DNA from: Salinibacterium sp. TMP30
GTDB lineage: Bacteria; Actinomycetota; Actinomycetes; Actinomycetales; Microbacteriaceae
DNA length: 64,000 nt
Direction of reading: 5' to 3'
NCBI RefSeq assembly: GCF_038397785.1
Contig: NZ_CP151642.1
Location: 806,001-870,000 of the forward strand
Below are positions 8,235 to 18,641 of the stretch, in pieces. The notes below the pieces were generated by a model that was given only the letters and a program-made list of their open reading frames with translations, was not told the origin of the DNA and made no database searches. Position 1 is the stretch's first letter. Every line of letters begins with the position of its first letter. Made by a program: the position numbers and the translations under genes.

Positions 8235-8272
8235 GTTGTGGCCCCGCTGCTCGCAAGCGACGGGGCCACAAC
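8235..8272 (+). terminator. strong hairpin after the LAxTG gene
   Basis: GTTGTGGCCCCG (8235-8246) and CGGGGCCACAAC (8261-8272) form a perfect 12-pair stem with a 14-base loop, 14 bases after the stop codon. There is no T run. It lies between convergent genes and may serve both strands. Confidence 0.7.
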
Positions 8273-8283
8273 TATGCGCGAGG

Positions 8284-8305
8284 CGTGCGGGCTAAAGCCC
8301 GCACG
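8284..8305 (-). terminator. hairpin after the M23 peptidase gene
   Basis: CGTGCGGGCT (8284-8293) and AGCCCGCACG (8296-8305) form a perfect 10-pair arm set, 12 bases beyond the stop of the minus-strand peptidase gene. Confidence 0.6.
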
Positions 8306-8317
8306 AGCGAAGTAATT

Positions 8318-8968
8318 TCACGGCAGCCAAGGCATCGGGTCGACGCGTGTTTCGAATACGTAGACCTCGAAGTGAAGGTGCGGGAACGTGGAATAGCCGG
8401 TGTTGCCAACGGAACCCAAGAACTGGCCGGCAGCAACCCACTGGCCGGCGACAACAGCCTGTGAGCCTTCGATCATGTGGGCGTACAAGGTTTTCACTCC
8501 GCCGCCGTGATCGACAATAACGTGACGACCCCAGCCGCCACCGAAGGTGACGCTCTCGACCGTGCCAGCAGAGGCCGCAACAATTGCCGAAGCTTCTGGG
8601 GCCATGATATCGATGCCGCCATGGAACTCGGTGCCGCGGTAGCCGAAGAGGTCTTTGATGGGGCCGTTAGCAGGGGTGATGTCGAGGGAGCCAGTTGGCC
8701 CCGAGGCGGTGATAATGACTTCTTGCCGAACCTGTTCGACCGCAAACGTGTCGCGAACGATGGGTGCGGGGGCGGTGGTTGCGGGCGACGCGAACGTCTG
8801 AATGTCGTCGCGGCTGCCGGTAGCAGTGGCGACGCTGGGTGTGCTTGCGGCGGAATTTTCGGGGCCCGCGAGTACAACTTGGTTCGCCGAGTTCGAGAAG
8901 GCTGCGGCGGGTACTGTGCCGCCAATGAGGATCGCCCCGATGGCGAGCATAGTTAACGAGCGTTTCAA
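8318..8968 (-). CDS. secreted M23 (LytM-type) peptidoglycan endopeptidase
   Basis: 216 residues. A Sec signal peptide (KRSLTMLAIGAILIGGTVPAAA) and a low-complexity linker of about 60 residues precede a compact M23 domain. The zinc ligands are visible in FHGGIDIMAP (HxxxD) and in the closing HLHFEVY (HxH), with GRHVIVDHGGGVKTLYAHM between them. The family cleaves peptide cross-links in cell wall; a secreted single-domain form suggests a role in wall turnover. Start choice: AAGGA lies 6 bases before TTG at 8968, whereas the ATG at 8974 would have the same site only one base away, so TTG is preferred. The gene stands alone and has a long structured upstream region. Confidence 0.88.
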   Translation of the reverse strand: MKRSLTMLAIGAILIGGTVPAAAFSNSANQVVLAGPENSAASTPSVATATGSRDDIQTFASPATTAPAPIVRDTFAVEQVRQEVIITASGPTGSLDITPANGPIKDLFGYRGTEFHGGIDIMAPEASAIVAASAGTVESVTFGGGWGRHVIVDHGGGVKTLYAHMIEGSQAVVAGQWVAAGQFLGSVGNTGYSTFPHLHFEVYVFETRVDPMPWLP

Positions 8969-9240
8969 CAGCATTCCTTGGTTTGGGGCAGGGTGCGGTG
9001 CTGCGAAAGCGACAACAATCTGGTGTTGGCTCGGCGGCCACTAGGGTGAGCGCTCGAGAGCCAGATTGGTTCGCACTGCAGCACACTGGCCGAAACCGCT
9101 TCGATGCGGTTAGACAGGCGAGTAAGTAGACGAAGTTAGCGCAGATTCCTGAGAACCACTCTCAGGAAGCCACAATTCACTCACAGTTCCCTATATCCTT
9201 TGGATGCAAACGTTCTATTTGTTAACGGAGAGGAATCCGC
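8969..9240. other. structured intergenic region between M23 gene and GATase gene
   Basis: The 272-base divergent gap has no gene but holds three clear inverted repeats: CAATCTGG near 9015 with CCAGATTG near 9062; AACCGC (9094-9099) with GCGGTT (9106-9111); and TTCCTGAGA (9146-9154) with TCTCAGGAA (9160-9168). They could form an RNA leader of the peptidase gene or be protein sites. GAGAGGAAT just before 9241 is the ribosome site of the plus-strand gene. Confidence 0.5.
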
Positions 9241-9993
9241 ATGGGCACCAGTTCACGGCCAGTAATCGGGCTCACCTCGTACCTCGAACAGGCTCAAACC
9301 GGTGTCTGGGATCTCCCCGCGTCGTTCTTGCCGAAAATTTACTTCGAAGCAGTGACGGATGCCGGTGGTATCGCCGTTCTGTTGCCACCACAACCCGTAG
9401 ATTCCGAGATCGCATCGTCGATCATCCAGGGGCTTGACGGCTTGATCCTGACGGGCGGCAAAGACGTTGACCCGGCCCGATACGGCCAAGAAGCGCATCC
9501 GACCACCGACGTTCCCCGCAAAGATCGCGACGCTTTCGAAGATGCGCTCGTGAGGGCGGCTATTGAGCAAAACGTTCCGTTTTTAGGAATCTGCCGCGGT
9601 GCGCAGGTGCTCAACGTGGTGCTGGGCGGAACAATTATTCAGCACCTGCCCGACGTGATCGGCTCAAGTCGCTATAGCGCGGGGGGCGGCACCTTCTTAG
9701 TGAACGATGTTGCGGTTGAACGCGACACCACACTCAGCTCCCTTCTCGGCGGCGACGACAGCGTGGCAGTGAAGTCGTACCACCACCAAGCGATCGACAC
9801 ACTTGCCGACGGGCTCATCGTCTCCGGACGCAGCGACGACGGCGTGATTCAGGCCGTTGAACTGCCGAGCGTCGACTTTGGGGTTGCCGTGCAGTGGCAT
9901 CCAGAAGAGGATGCCAAACAAGACTTGCGTCTCTTTGACGGCGTTGTTAAGGCGGCAGCCCGCTATCGCGAGAACCGCTCGCAGCGCGCCTGA
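9241..9993 (+). CDS. class I glutamine amidotransferase-like gamma-glutamyl hydrolase (PuuD family)
   Basis: 250 residues covering one class I GATase domain. The nucleophile elbow is FLGICRGAQVLNVVLGG (Cys at the turn) and the catalytic His-Glu lies in VAVQWHPEEDAK. GLILTGGKDVDPARYG is the family's oxyanion-hole segment. Members hydrolyse gamma-glutamyl bonds, for example gamma-glutamyl-GABA in putrescine breakdown; no other puu genes are nearby, so the true substrate is open. The ATG has GAGAGGAA 6 bases upstream. Its stop directly abuts the end of the convergent small gene. Confidence 0.88.
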   Translation: MGTSSRPVIGLTSYLEQAQTGVWDLPASFLPKIYFEAVTDAGGIAVLLPPQPVDSEIASSIIQGLDGLILTGGKDVDPARYGQEAHPTTDVPRKDRDAFEDALVRAAIEQNVPFLGICRGAQVLNVVLGGTIIQHLPDVIGSSRYSAGGGTFLVNDVAVERDTTLSSLLGGDDSVAVKSYHHQAIDTLADGLIVSGRSDDGVIQAVELPSVDFGVAVQWHPEEDAKQDLRLFDGVVKAAARYRENRSQRA

Positions 9994-10185
9994 CTACTTT
10001 TCGAGGTCGTACGAGTCTTGAGCCTGTTTGGCGATGGTGCCGACGGCGATCGCGATGGTGAGGCCCCAACTGATCCACATAAGGATGAGACGCCAGTCTC
10101 GCGGGCCCTGTTTGGTGGTTTGGAAGACGCTCCAGCCGCCCGCGACTGCGCTGAGGAGACTGCCGTTGAACAGGTACTTGCGCAT
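9994..10185 (-). CDS. small membrane protein, unknown function
   Basis: 63 residues, MRKYLFNGSLL at the N-terminus, then a moderately hydrophobic stretch at 8-20 and one clear membrane helix at about 33-52 (ILMWISWGLTIAIAVGTI), ending in a charged tail. The start at 10185 is chosen because GGAGGA lies 4 bases upstream; a longer frame to 10299 would begin without a ribosome site and reach into the otsA promoter. I do not recognise a named family. It is divergent from otsA and tail-to-tail with the hydrolase gene with no gap. Confidence 0.65.
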   Translation of the reverse strand: MRKYLFNGSLLSAVAGGWSVFQTTKQGPRDWRLILMWISWGLTIAIAVGTIAKQAQDSYDLEK

Positions 10186-10307
10186 ATTTCCTCCGAGGTT
10201 GATGTCGTATAACGCTAGCGTGACATCCTGATTGCTGCCAGCGTAGCTATCTAATGGCGCGGGGAATTGCGCGTTCCTATCCTCAGCCTCAGTTGCCACC
10301 CCGCTGA

Positions 10308-10313
10308 TAATGT
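10308..10313 (+). promoter_or_regulatory. -10 box TAATGT, leaderless start of otsA
   Basis: TAATGT is followed by 6 bases and the otsA ATG at 10320. There is no ribosome site, so a leaderless transcript is likely. Confidence 0.5.
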
Positions 10314-10319
10314 CTATGC

Positions 10320-11825
10320 ATGGAAGCTCATAAGAATTCTTCTCCTTCCGAGTACGATTTCGTCGTTGTTTCCAACCGGCTGCCGGTCGATTGCATCGTC
10401 GGTGACGACGGAGCGATCAGTTGGAAGCGCTCGCCCGGTGGACTGGTTACAGCGCTCGAGCCGGTTATGAAGGCTGCAGATGGTGCCTGGGTCGGCTGGG
10501 CGGGGCGTCCCGATTTTGAGATCGAGCCGTTCCAGCACGACGGTATTCACATTGTTCCGGTGCCGCTGAATTCTCAAGATATCGAGGAGTACTACGAGGG
10601 GTTCAGTAATGACACCCTGTGGCCGCTGTATCACGACGTGATTGCGCCACCGGCCTACCACCGCGAGTGGTGGGATGATTACGTTACGGTCAATCAGCGG
10701 TTCGCGGATGCCGCAGCCGCCATCAGTGCCGAGAGTGCTGTTGTGTGGGTGCAGGATTACCAGCTGCAGCTCGTGCCGCGCATGCTGCGAGAAAAGCGTC
10801 CCGATCTCACTATCGGTTTCTTCAATCATATTCCGTTTCCGCCATACGGGATTTTTGCCCAGTTGCCGTGGCGCACGCAGATTATAGAAGGCATGCTCGG
10901 TGCTGACGTTGTTGGGTTCCAGCGTGCGTCTGACGCTTCCAACTTTTCGTCGGCGGTTCGTCGGCTCACGAATCATCCAACGAAGAACCCGGCGATTGAG
11001 GTGACCATTGCCGGGCAATCTACGCGCCGCGTGGTTGCTAAGGCGTTCCCGATTTCAATTGACTCCCACAGCTTCGAGGAGTTGGCGCGGCAGCCTGCTA
11101 TTCAGCAGCGTGCTCGCGACATTCGTAAGGGTCTCGGTAACCCGAAGACGATCATGCTCGGCGTTGATCGCCTCGACTACACGAAGGGCATCCGCCACCG
11201 TCTGAAGGCATATGGCGAGTTGTTGCGTGATGGCTTGATCGAGGTCGGCGATGTTGCGCTCATCCAGGTCGCGAGTCCGAGTCGTGGCCGCGTTGAGGCC
11301 TATATGCATTTGCGTGACGAAATCGAGCTCACGGTGGGTCGGATTAACGGTGACTACAGTACGCTGAGCCATTCCCCGATCAGTTATCTGCACCAGGGTT
11401 TTCCGCGTGAAGAGATGGTTGCGTTGTATTTGGCCGCTGATGTGCTGCTGGTGACGGCACTGCGCGATGGCATGAACTTGGTTGCGAAGGAGTATGCGGC
11501 GAGCCGTTTCGATAATGACGGTGTTCTGATTTTGAGTGAGTTTACGGGCGCCTCTGAAGAGTTGCGCAAGGCACTATTGATTAACCCGCACGACATCGAT
11601 GGGGTCAAGGAGTCGATGATGCGGGCCATCAACATGCCCAAGCCTGATCGCGCGACCCGTATGCGTTCCATGCGTAAACGTGTTCTCGAGCACGATGTTG
11701 CCCGTTGGTCGAATGCCTTCCTCAAGAATTTGGCTGCTACTCGATCTGACCGTCATCGTCGCATCGCGCCGCTGGAGATGGCGGAAGAGGTTGAGTGGAC
11801 CGTCGAGCGAAAGCGGGTCAAGTAG
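10320..11825 (+). CDS. otsA: trehalose-6-phosphate synthase
   Basis: 501 residues, a full-length GT20 enzyme that joins UDP- or GDP-glucose to glucose-6-phosphate. Visible family segments are VVSNRLPV at the N-terminus, WVQDYQLQLVPRMLR, FNHIPFPPYGIF, the VDRLDYTKGIRHR nucleotide-sugar segment, and the C-terminal LRDGMNLVAKEYAA plus GVLILSEFTGA. With otsB it makes trehalose, used in actinobacteria as osmolyte and for glycolipids. It overlaps otsB by one base (TAGTG), so the two are coupled. The start is supported by TAATGT 6 bases upstream. Confidence 0.96.
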   Translation: MEAHKNSSPSEYDFVVVSNRLPVDCIVGDDGAISWKRSPGGLVTALEPVMKAADGAWVGWAGRPDFEIEPFQHDGIHIVPVPLNSQDIEEYYEGFSNDTLWPLYHDVIAPPAYHREWWDDYVTVNQRFADAAAAISAESAVVWVQDYQLQLVPRMLREKRPDLTIGFFNHIPFPPYGIFAQLPWRTQIIEGMLGADVVGFQRASDASNFSSAVRRLTNHPTKNPAIEVTIAGQSTRRVVAKAFPISIDSHSFEELARQPAIQQRARDIRKGLGNPKTIMLGVDRLDYTKGIRHRLKAYGELLRDGLIEVGDVALIQVASPSRGRVEAYMHLRDEIELTVGRINGDYSTLSHSPISYLHQGFPREEMVALYLAADVLLVTALRDGMNLVAKEYAASRFDNDGVLILSEFTGASEELRKALLINPHDIDGVKESMMRAINMPKPDRATRMRSMRKRVLEHDVARWSNAFLKNLAATRSDRHRRIAPLEMAEEVEWTVERKRVK

Positions 11826-12625
11826 TGGTGCAGTACTCCTCGGATGCGGAGATCGCGGCGGCGATTGATGCTCTTGTCGTGGTGCCTACTTTGCTGATCG
11901 CTCTCGATTTTGATGGCACGTTGGCGCCAGAGGTTGATAACCCACTTGACGCTCGTGCGCTTCCTGAAGCCCAAGAGCAATTGATGCGGATGCTCGAACT
12001 CGCTGACACTCGTATGGCCCTTATTTCGGGGCGTGCACTCGACAGTCTCGAACATGTGGCGCACCTTCCCGGCCACGTGCTGTTCGGTGGCTCGCACGGG
12101 TTGGAATACCGGCTCGATGAGGGCGACTCAGCCCTACCAATGAGCGAAGGACATACCGCAGCGCTCATGAAACTTGACGTGCTCATGCACGAACTTGCCG
12201 CCAGCGCCGAAGGCGCGTGGGTGGAGCTGAAACCGGCGGGGCGCGCGCTGCACTTTCGAATGACAACTCCCGAAGACGCCGAACGGCTTCACGCGGAAGC
12301 TGTGGCTAGGGTCGCGGCTGAAATGCCGGGGCTGACCACTCGATTCGGCAAGAACGTTGTGGAGTTTGCGGTCCATTCCGCCACCAAGGGCGATGCGATC
12401 GACCGGTTGCGCGACTACGTGGGTGCTGACGCGATTTTCTTCGCCGGTGACGACACCACCGATGAAGATGCCATCGCCGTGCTCGGCGAGAATGACCTCG
12501 GCGTTCGAGTGGGAGATGCACCGTCAGCTGCGAGACTTCGTGTGGCGGGAACACGCGAAATTGCTGCAGTTCTGAAGGTACTCGCCGATGGGCGTGCAAC
12601 CGCAGTTTCGGCCCGGAAAAACTGA
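11825..12625 (+). CDS. otsB: trehalose-6-phosphate phosphatase
   Basis: 266 residues of the HAD superfamily, removing phosphate from trehalose-6-phosphate. Motif I is LDFDGTLAPEVD (nucleophile and acid Asp), motif II ALISGR, motif III Lys in SATKGDAI, motif IV GDDTTDEDA. The GTG at 11825 overlaps the otsA stop; a second GTG at 11828 is also possible, while the frame continues upstream inside otsA. The two genes form a minimal trehalose operon that ends before ilvD, which has its own promoter. Confidence 0.94.
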   Translation: MVQYSSDAEIAAAIDALVVVPTLLIALDFDGTLAPEVDNPLDARALPEAQEQLMRMLELADTRMALISGRALDSLEHVAHLPGHVLFGGSHGLEYRLDEGDSALPMSEGHTAALMKLDVLMHELAASAEGAWVELKPAGRALHFRMTTPEDAERLHAEAVARVAAEMPGLTTRFGKNVVEFAVHSATKGDAIDRLRDYVGADAIFFAGDDTTDEDAIAVLGENDLGVRVGDAPSAARLRVAGTREIAAVLKVLADGRATAVSARKN

Positions 12626-12640
12626 AGTATCGTAACGCCC

Positions 12641-12646
12641 TAAACT
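12641..12646 (+). promoter_or_regulatory. -10 box TAAACT, leaderless start of ilvD
   Basis: TAAACT is followed by 6 bases (CATAGC) and the ilvD ATG at 12653; no ribosome site is present. Confidence 0.5.
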
Positions 12647-12652
12647 CATAGC

Positions 12653-14356
12653 ATGTCTGAGAGCGATTCTATTGATATCAAGCCACGTTCCCGCACAGTA
12701 ACTGACGGGATCGAAGCAACAACTTCGCGCGGAATGCTTCGCGCCGTCGGTATGGGTGATGCTGACTGGGAGAAACCTCAGATCGGTATTGCGAGTTCGT
12801 GGAATGAGATCACGCCCTGCAACCTCTCACTCGACCGTCTCGCCCAAGCAGCGAAAGAGGGCGTTCATGCTGGTGGTGGTTATCCGCTGCAGTTCGGCAC
12901 CATCAGCGTCTCTGACGGCATCTCGATGGGTCACGAGGGAATGCACTTCTCGCTCGTTAGTCGCGAAGTCATTGCCGACTCGGTCGAGGTCGTCATGGAG
13001 GCCGAGCGCCTCGATGGTTCGGTCACGCTCGCGGGCTGCGACAAGTCGTTGCCAGGGATGCTCATGGCTGCGGCACGCCTCGACCTCGCATCCGTCTTCC
13101 TGTATGCGGGTTCGATCGCACCGGGCTGGGTCAAGCTCAGCGACGGCACCGAAAAAGACATCACGATCATTGACTCCTTTGAAGCTGTTGGCGCTGTCAA
13201 GGCCGGCCGGATGAGCGAAGCTGATGCCAAGCGCATCGAATGTGCTTTCGCTCCGGGCGAGGGAGCCTGCGGCGGCATGTATACGGCCAACACGATGGCG
13301 AGCGTTGCGGAAGCGATGGGTATGAGCCTTCCCGGCTCCGCAAGCCCCGCATCCGCCGACCGCCGCCGCGACTACTTTGCGCACCGCTCCGGCGAGGCCG
13401 TCGTCAACCTGCTGCGCAAGGGAATCACCGCGCGAGACATCATGACCAAGAAGGCGTTTGAGAACGCGATCACTATTGCGATGGCTCTCGGTGGCTCAAC
13501 AAACGTTGTGCTCCATATTTTGGCAATCGCTAATGAGGCTGAGGTCGAGATCACCCTTGACGACTTCAACCGCATCGGTGACAAGGTTCCCCATTTGGGA
13601 GACCTCAAGCCTTTCGGCCAGTACGTCATGAATGATGTCGATCGTCACGGCGGGCTACCGGTGCTGATGAAGGCGCTCATGGATGAGGGGCTCATCCATG
13701 GTGATGCGCTAACAGTGACGGGCAAAACTGTTGCCGAGAACTTCGCCGAGATGGACATTGACCCGCTCGATGGCGAAGTTCTTCGAAAGTTTGACAACCC
13801 CATCCACCCCACCGGTGGTCTCACGATTCTGACCGGTTCGTTGGCGCCCGAAGGTTCTGTTGTGAAGACGGCAGGCTTTGATCGCGCCGAGTTTGAGGGC
13901 CCTGCTCGTGTGTTTGAGCGTGAGCGTGAAGCGTTGGATGCTCTTACCGCCGGCACCATCGAGGCCGGCTCTGTTGTGGTTATCCGGTTCGAGGGCCCCA
14001 AGGGTGGGCCGGGTATGCGCGAGATGCTCGCGATCACGGCGGCCATCAAGGGCGCTGGACTCGGAAAAGATGTACTACTCTTAACGGACGGACGATTCTC
14101 AGGCGGCACAACCGGACTGTGCATCGGCCACATAGCTCCCGAAGCAGTAGACGCAGGTCCTATTGCATTCGTGCGCGATGGTGATCTGATACGGGTCGAT
14201 ATCGCAGCTCGCTCGCTCGATTTACTTGTCGACTCCGCTGAGCTCGAAGCCCGCCGAAAAGGCTGGGCCCCCCTACCTCCGCGTTACACGCGAGGCGTTC
14301 TTGCCAAGTATTCGAAGCTTGTGCAGTCCGCTGCCCGCGGCGCGGTAACCAGTTAG
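12653..14356 (+). CDS. ilvD: dihydroxy-acid dehydratase
   Basis: 567 residues. It dehydrates 2,3-dihydroxy acids to the 2-keto acids of valine and isoleucine synthesis with an iron-sulfur cluster. Cluster-binding cysteines are seen in [12 protein letters not shown] and in [14 protein letters not shown], and a conserved C-terminal block in [20 protein letters not shown]. Length and motifs are complete. It starts the ilv block; ilvB follows after 36 bases. The TAAACT box suggests its own leaderless promoter, separate from otsAB. Confidence 0.97.
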   Translation: MSESDSIDIKPRSRTVTDGIEATTSRGMLRAVGMGDADWEKPQIGIASSWNEITPCNLSLDRLAQAAKEGVHAGGGYPLQFGTISVSDGISMGHEGMHFSLVSREVIADSVEVVMEAERLDGSVTLAGCDKSLPGMLMAAARLDLASVFLYAGSIAPGWVKLSDGTEKDITIIDSFEAVGAVKAGRMSEADAKRIECAFAPGEGACGGMYTANTMASVAEAMGMSLPGSASPASADRRRDYFAHRSGEAVVNLLRKGITARDIMTKKAFENAITIAMALGGSTNVVLHILAIANEAEVEITLDDFNRIGDKVPHLGDLKPFGQYVMNDVDRHGGLPVLMKALMDEGLIHGDALTVTGKTVAENFAEMDIDPLDGEVLRKFDNPIHPTGGLTILTGSLAPEGSVVKTAGFDRAEFEGPARVFEREREALDALTAGTIEAGSVVVIRFEGPKGGPGMREMLAITAAIKGAGLGKDVLLLTDGRFSGGTTGLCIGHIAPEAVDAGPIAFVRDGDLIRVDIAARSLDLLVDSAELEARRKGWAPLPPRYTRGVLAKYSKLVQSAARGAVTS

Positions 14357-14392
14357 CGCCACGCTCACCAGTGAAATTTAAAGGATTTGTAC

Positions 14393-16177
14393 ATGTCCTC
14401 TGACCCCGTACCGCGGCCCAAGAGCACGACGCCGGAAATTTTGACCGGTTCTGGTGCGATTCTTCGCAGTTTGGAAAAGCTGGGGGTGAAGGACGTCTTC
14501 GGCTTGCCCGGAGGCGCAATCATGCCCTTCTACGACGAACTGATGGCATCCACGGCTATTCGTCACATTTTGGTCCGCCACGAGCAGGGCGCTGGGCACG
14601 CCGCTGAGGGCTACGCTTCGTCGTCGGGAAAACTTGGCGTGTGTATTGCAACGTCCGGTCCGGGCGCGACTAACCTCGTCACAGCAATTGCGGATGCCCA
14701 CATGGACTCGGTGCCGCTACTCGCGATCACCGGTCAGGTGTTTTCGACCTCGATGGGAACCGATGCATTCCAAGAGGTAGATATCTCGGGCATCACGATG
14801 CCGATCACGAAGCACTCGTTCCTCGTCACAAAGCCGGAAGACATTCCGGCGACACTGGCCGCGGCGTACCACATTGCAACGACGGGTCGCCCTGGTCCGG
14901 TGCTGGTAGACGTCACGAAAGACTGCCAGCAGGCATCCGCACCGTTCATTTGGCCACCCAAGGTTGATCTGCCCGGGTACCGCCCCATCACGAAGGCACA
15001 CGGCAAGCAGGTTCAGGCTGCGGCTCACATGCTGGCCGCGGCCGAACGCCCTGTCTTCTATGTGGGCGGCGGCGTCATACGCTCAGGCGCAGCCGCGGAG
15101 CTGTTGGAGCTCGCGACTCTCGTGGGGGCGCCCATCGTGACAACGCTGATGGCTCGCGGTGCGTTCCCTGACTCGAACGATTTGAACCTGGGGATGCCGG
15201 GAATGCACGGCACGGTGCCCGCTGTTCTCGCCTTCCAAGAATCTGACCTTCTTATCGCACTCGGTGCTCGTTTCGATGACCGCGTTACGGGCAAGGCGAG
15301 CGAATTCGCGCCTCTCGCCAAGGTTGTCCACGTCGACATCGATCCCGCCGAGATTGGCAAGATTCGTGCGGCAGAGGTGCCCATCGTTGGCGATGCTAAA
15401 GACGTAATCGTCGACCTGATTGCTGCCTTCACCGACGCGAGCAAGACAACGAAGCCTGACTACAGCGCCTGGTGGGAGCGGCTCAATTCTCTGCGCAATC
15501 AGTTCCCGCTCGGGTTCACCGAACCCGATGACGGACTGCTGTCACCGCAGTATGTGATCCAACGCATCGGTGAAATCACTGGCCCGGAGGGCATCTTTGC
15601 CGCCGGCGTTGGGCAGCACCAGATGTGGGCTGCGCAGTTCATCAAGTATGAGCGCCCCAACGCGTGGCTCAACTCGGGTGGTGCCGGCACCATGGGGTAC
15701 GGTCTTCCGGCGGCCATGGGCGCCAAGGTCGCAAACCCTGAGCGCGATGTGTGGGCGATTGATGGCGATGGATGCTTCCAGATGACCAATCAAGAATTGG
15801 CCACGTGCACGATCAACAAGATCCCCATCAAGGTCGCGATCATCAACAACTCGAGCCTCGGCATGGTTCGCCAGTGGCAGACCCTGTTCTATGACGGACG
15901 CCACTCGTTCACCGATCTCAACACCGGGCACGATACCGAGATGATCCCCGATTTCGTGAAGCTGGGGGAGGCCTATGGCTGCCTCGCTATCCGCGTCACA
16001 AAGAAAGAAGAGATTGATCCGGCCATTAAGCTCGCGCTTGAGACCAACGATCGCCCCGTCGTGATCGACTTCGTGGTGAGTCGAGATGCGATGGTGTGGC
16101 CGATGGTGCCCCAGGGCGTCGGAAATTCGAGCGTGCAGTACGCCCGCGACCACGCCCCAGAGTGGGAAGAGGAGTAG
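14393..16177 (+). CDS. ilvB: acetolactate synthase large (catalytic) subunit
   Basis: 594 residues, a thiamine diphosphate enzyme making acetolactate or acetohydroxybutyrate. The catalytic Glu is in [17 protein letters not shown], and the TPP/Mg motif runs from [15 protein letters not shown] to [13 protein letters not shown]. The AHAS-specific FAD domain region ([18 protein letters not shown]) is present. The ATG at 14393 has AAAGGA 6 bases upstream and is preferred to a TTG at 14387. It is followed by ilvH after 4 bases, the usual catalytic-regulatory pair. Confidence 0.97.
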   Translation: MSSDPVPRPKSTTPEILTGSGAILRSLEKLGVKDVFGLPGGAIMPFYDELMASTAIRHILVRHEQGAGHAAEGYASSSGKLGVCIATSGPGATNLVTAIADAHMDSVPLLAITGQVFSTSMGTDAFQEVDISGITMPITKHSFLVTKPEDIPATLAAAYHIATTGRPGPVLVDVTKDCQQASAPFIWPPKVDLPGYRPITKAHGKQVQAAAHMLAAAERPVFYVGGGVIRSGAAAELLELATLVGAPIVTTLMARGAFPDSNDLNLGMPGMHGTVPAVLAFQESDLLIALGARFDDRVTGKASEFAPLAKVVHVDIDPAEIGKIRAAEVPIVGDAKDVIVDLIAAFTDASKTTKPDYSAWWERLNSLRNQFPLGFTEPDDGLLSPQYVIQRIGEITGPEGIFAAGVGQHQMWAAQFIKYERPNAWLNSGGAGTMGYGLPAAMGAKVANPERDVWAIDGDGCFQMTNQELATCTINKIPIKVAIINNSSLGMVRQWQTLFYDGRHSFTDLNTGHDTEMIPDFVKLGEAYGCLAIRVTKKEEIDPAIKLALETNDRPVVIDFVVSRDAMVWPMVPQGVGNSSVQYARDHAPEWEEE

Positions 16178-16181
16178 AGCG

Positions 16182-16688
16182 ATGAGTCACGTACTTTCTC
16201 TGCTGGTAGAAGACAAACCAGGTCTGCTCACTCGCGTCGCAGGGTTGTTTGCGCGGCGCGGGTTCAACATCCAATCGCTGGCTGTGGGCTCAAGCGAGAT
16301 CGAAGGCCTTTCGCGCATCACCGTTGTGGTGGATGTCGAAGAGCTGCCGCTCGAGCAGGTCACCAAGCAGCTCAACAAGCTCATCAACGTCATCAAGATC
16401 GTCGAGCTTGACCCCGCGCAGTCGGTTACGCGCGAACACCTTCTGATCAAGGTGCGCGTCGATAACACGACGCGTTCACAGATTCTCGAAGCGGTAAACC
16501 TGTTCCGGGCCCGCGTGGTTGATGTTGCATCTGATGCGCTCATCATCGAAACCACCGGTGACTCGGGCAAGATTCAGGCACTCCTCAGAGTGCTCGAACC
16601 CTATGGGATCAAAGAAATTGCTCAGAGTGGACTGCTGGCCATGGGCCGGGGTTCGAAGAGCATCACTGACCGAGTTTTCAAGAACTAA
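16182..16688 (+). CDS. ilvH: acetolactate synthase small (regulatory) subunit
   Basis: 168 residues with an N-terminal ACT domain (MSHVLSLLVEDKPGLLTRVAGLFARRGFNI) and the C-terminal AHAS regulatory domain. It activates IlvB and gives valine feedback. The ATG at 16182 follows the ilvB stop by 4 bases, with GAAGAGGAG inside the end of ilvB as ribosome site; the frame extends upstream within ilvB but without meaning. ilvC follows 30 bases downstream. Confidence 0.96.
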   Translation: MSHVLSLLVEDKPGLLTRVAGLFARRGFNIQSLAVGSSEIEGLSRITVVVDVEELPLEQVTKQLNKLINVIKIVELDPAQSVTREHLLIKVRVDNTTRSQILEAVNLFRARVVDVASDALIIETTGDSGKIQALLRVLEPYGIKEIAQSGLLAMGRGSKSITDRVFKN

Positions 16689-17744
<1,056 letters not shown>

Positions 17745-17779
17745 CTTTCGCTAGTCGCTACCTCTGGCTAGACGCCATG

Positions 17780-17809
17780 ACGGCCGTTCCGCTACTGCGG
17801 GGCGGCCGT
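17780..17809 (+). terminator. hairpin after ilvC
   Basis: ACGGCCG (17780-17786) pairs with CGGCCGT (17803-17809), and inside it CCGC pairs with GCGG around a TACT loop. It lies between convergent genes, 36 bases after the ilvC stop. Confidence 0.65.
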
Positions 17810-17830
17810 TGTGCGTGGGCGCTCACTGAG

Positions 17831-18595
17831 TCATTGGGGTGGAAGTGTTGCGCCACGGTCGGGCCAGCGCAACGTCGGCTCTGCTTTGGGCGCAGGGCCG
17901 GGGGTTCCTGTACCCACCCAGATTGAGATCGCCAATAATTGTTCGAGGCGCGAACCAATAAATGCGGCAGCGACGAGTGGCGCATACAGGGCGCCCAAGT
18001 AGCTTGCGGCGAGAACAAGACCCATGTTCTTACCCCACGCCAGCGCAGCAATCGCGGGAACCACCCCGAGGAGAAGCCAGAGTGGATGCGCGATTATCCC
18101 CAGCACGACGGCAGCGATAATTGCAAGCACCCCAATGCTGAGTTGCGCGATGACCGCGATGGCGAGTGCCCCGGCATAACGGGCGTAGCGTTCCATACCC
18201 ACTGACGCCCACATCACGCGAGCCCGCAGCTGGTGCACTCCACTGTCGATGAGCGAGACCCGAAAGTCCTCGTCAGCGGTTCGTCTCAGTTCGAGGCGCT
18301 CGTCTGCGGGGGCGAGCCGAGCATCCTGGGTGAGAGAATCGTGCAGAATCGCGGGCAAGGTTTGTTTGCCGAAGCTGGCGATCAGTCCCCAGAGGAACGG
18401 AGGTACTGAGGCGAAATCGGTGCTATTTCCTTTGCCAGGGGGCAAGGCGAGGTTGTGCGCGGGAATCGTGAGCACGCGGTCGTTGTCGCGAGGGTCACGC
18501 CAACAGAATGATTCAGCAACCTGAAAGTCTCGACCCAGTCGGTACAGGAGAGGTAAGCGTCGTAGTTCGTTTCCGTTGTGGTCGGTGAACGGCAT
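17831..18595 (-). CDS. DUF1353 protein with membrane C-terminus
   Basis: 254 residues. The N-terminal half carries the DUF1353 pattern: PLLYRLGRDFQV, then NSTDFASVPPFLWGLI and the His-Asp of PAILHDSLTQDA. DUF1353 is known mostly from phage and prophage tails and from a few bacterial proteins, function unknown. From about residue 145 there are three or four membrane helices (IAVIAQLSIGVLAIIAAVVLG and following), an unusual addition. The ATG at 18595 has AGGGAG 6 bases upstream and is preferred to TTG at 18613. It is divergent from the Pr6Pr gene by 46 bases. Confidence 0.75.
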   Translation of the reverse strand: MPFTDHNGNELRRLPLLYRLGRDFQVAESFCWRDPRDNDRVLTIPAHNLALPPGKGNSTDFASVPPFLWGLIASFGKQTLPAILHDSLTQDARLAPADERLELRRTADEDFRVSLIDSGVHQLRARVMWASVGMERYARYAGALAIAVIAQLSIGVLAIIAAVVLGIIAHPLWLLLGVVPAIAALAWGKNMGLVLAASYLGALYAPLVAAAFIGSRLEQLLAISIWVGTGTPGPAPKAEPTLRWPDRGATLPPQ

Positions 18596-18629
18596 CGTGA
18601 ACTCCCTCATCAATCCGGCGTCTGCAGAC

Positions 18630-18635
18630 TAGTCT
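18630..18635 (+). promoter_or_regulatory. -10 box TAGTCT, leaderless start of the Pr6Pr gene
   Basis: TAGTCT is followed by 6 bases and the GTG at 18642, which supports this GTG as the start rather than the ATG two codons later. Confidence 0.45.
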
Positions 18636-18641
18636 GTCGGA

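Noticed and set aside
8969-9240. c-di-AMP (ydaO) riboswitch before the M23 peptidase
   Set aside because: The gene type would fit, but the conserved ydaO segments (GGGTGAATC, CAGCTAACC) are not present on either strand.
14357-14392. T-box or leader-peptide attenuator before ilvB
   Set aside because: Only 36 bases separate ilvD and ilvB, with a plain ribosome site; there is no room for an attenuator.
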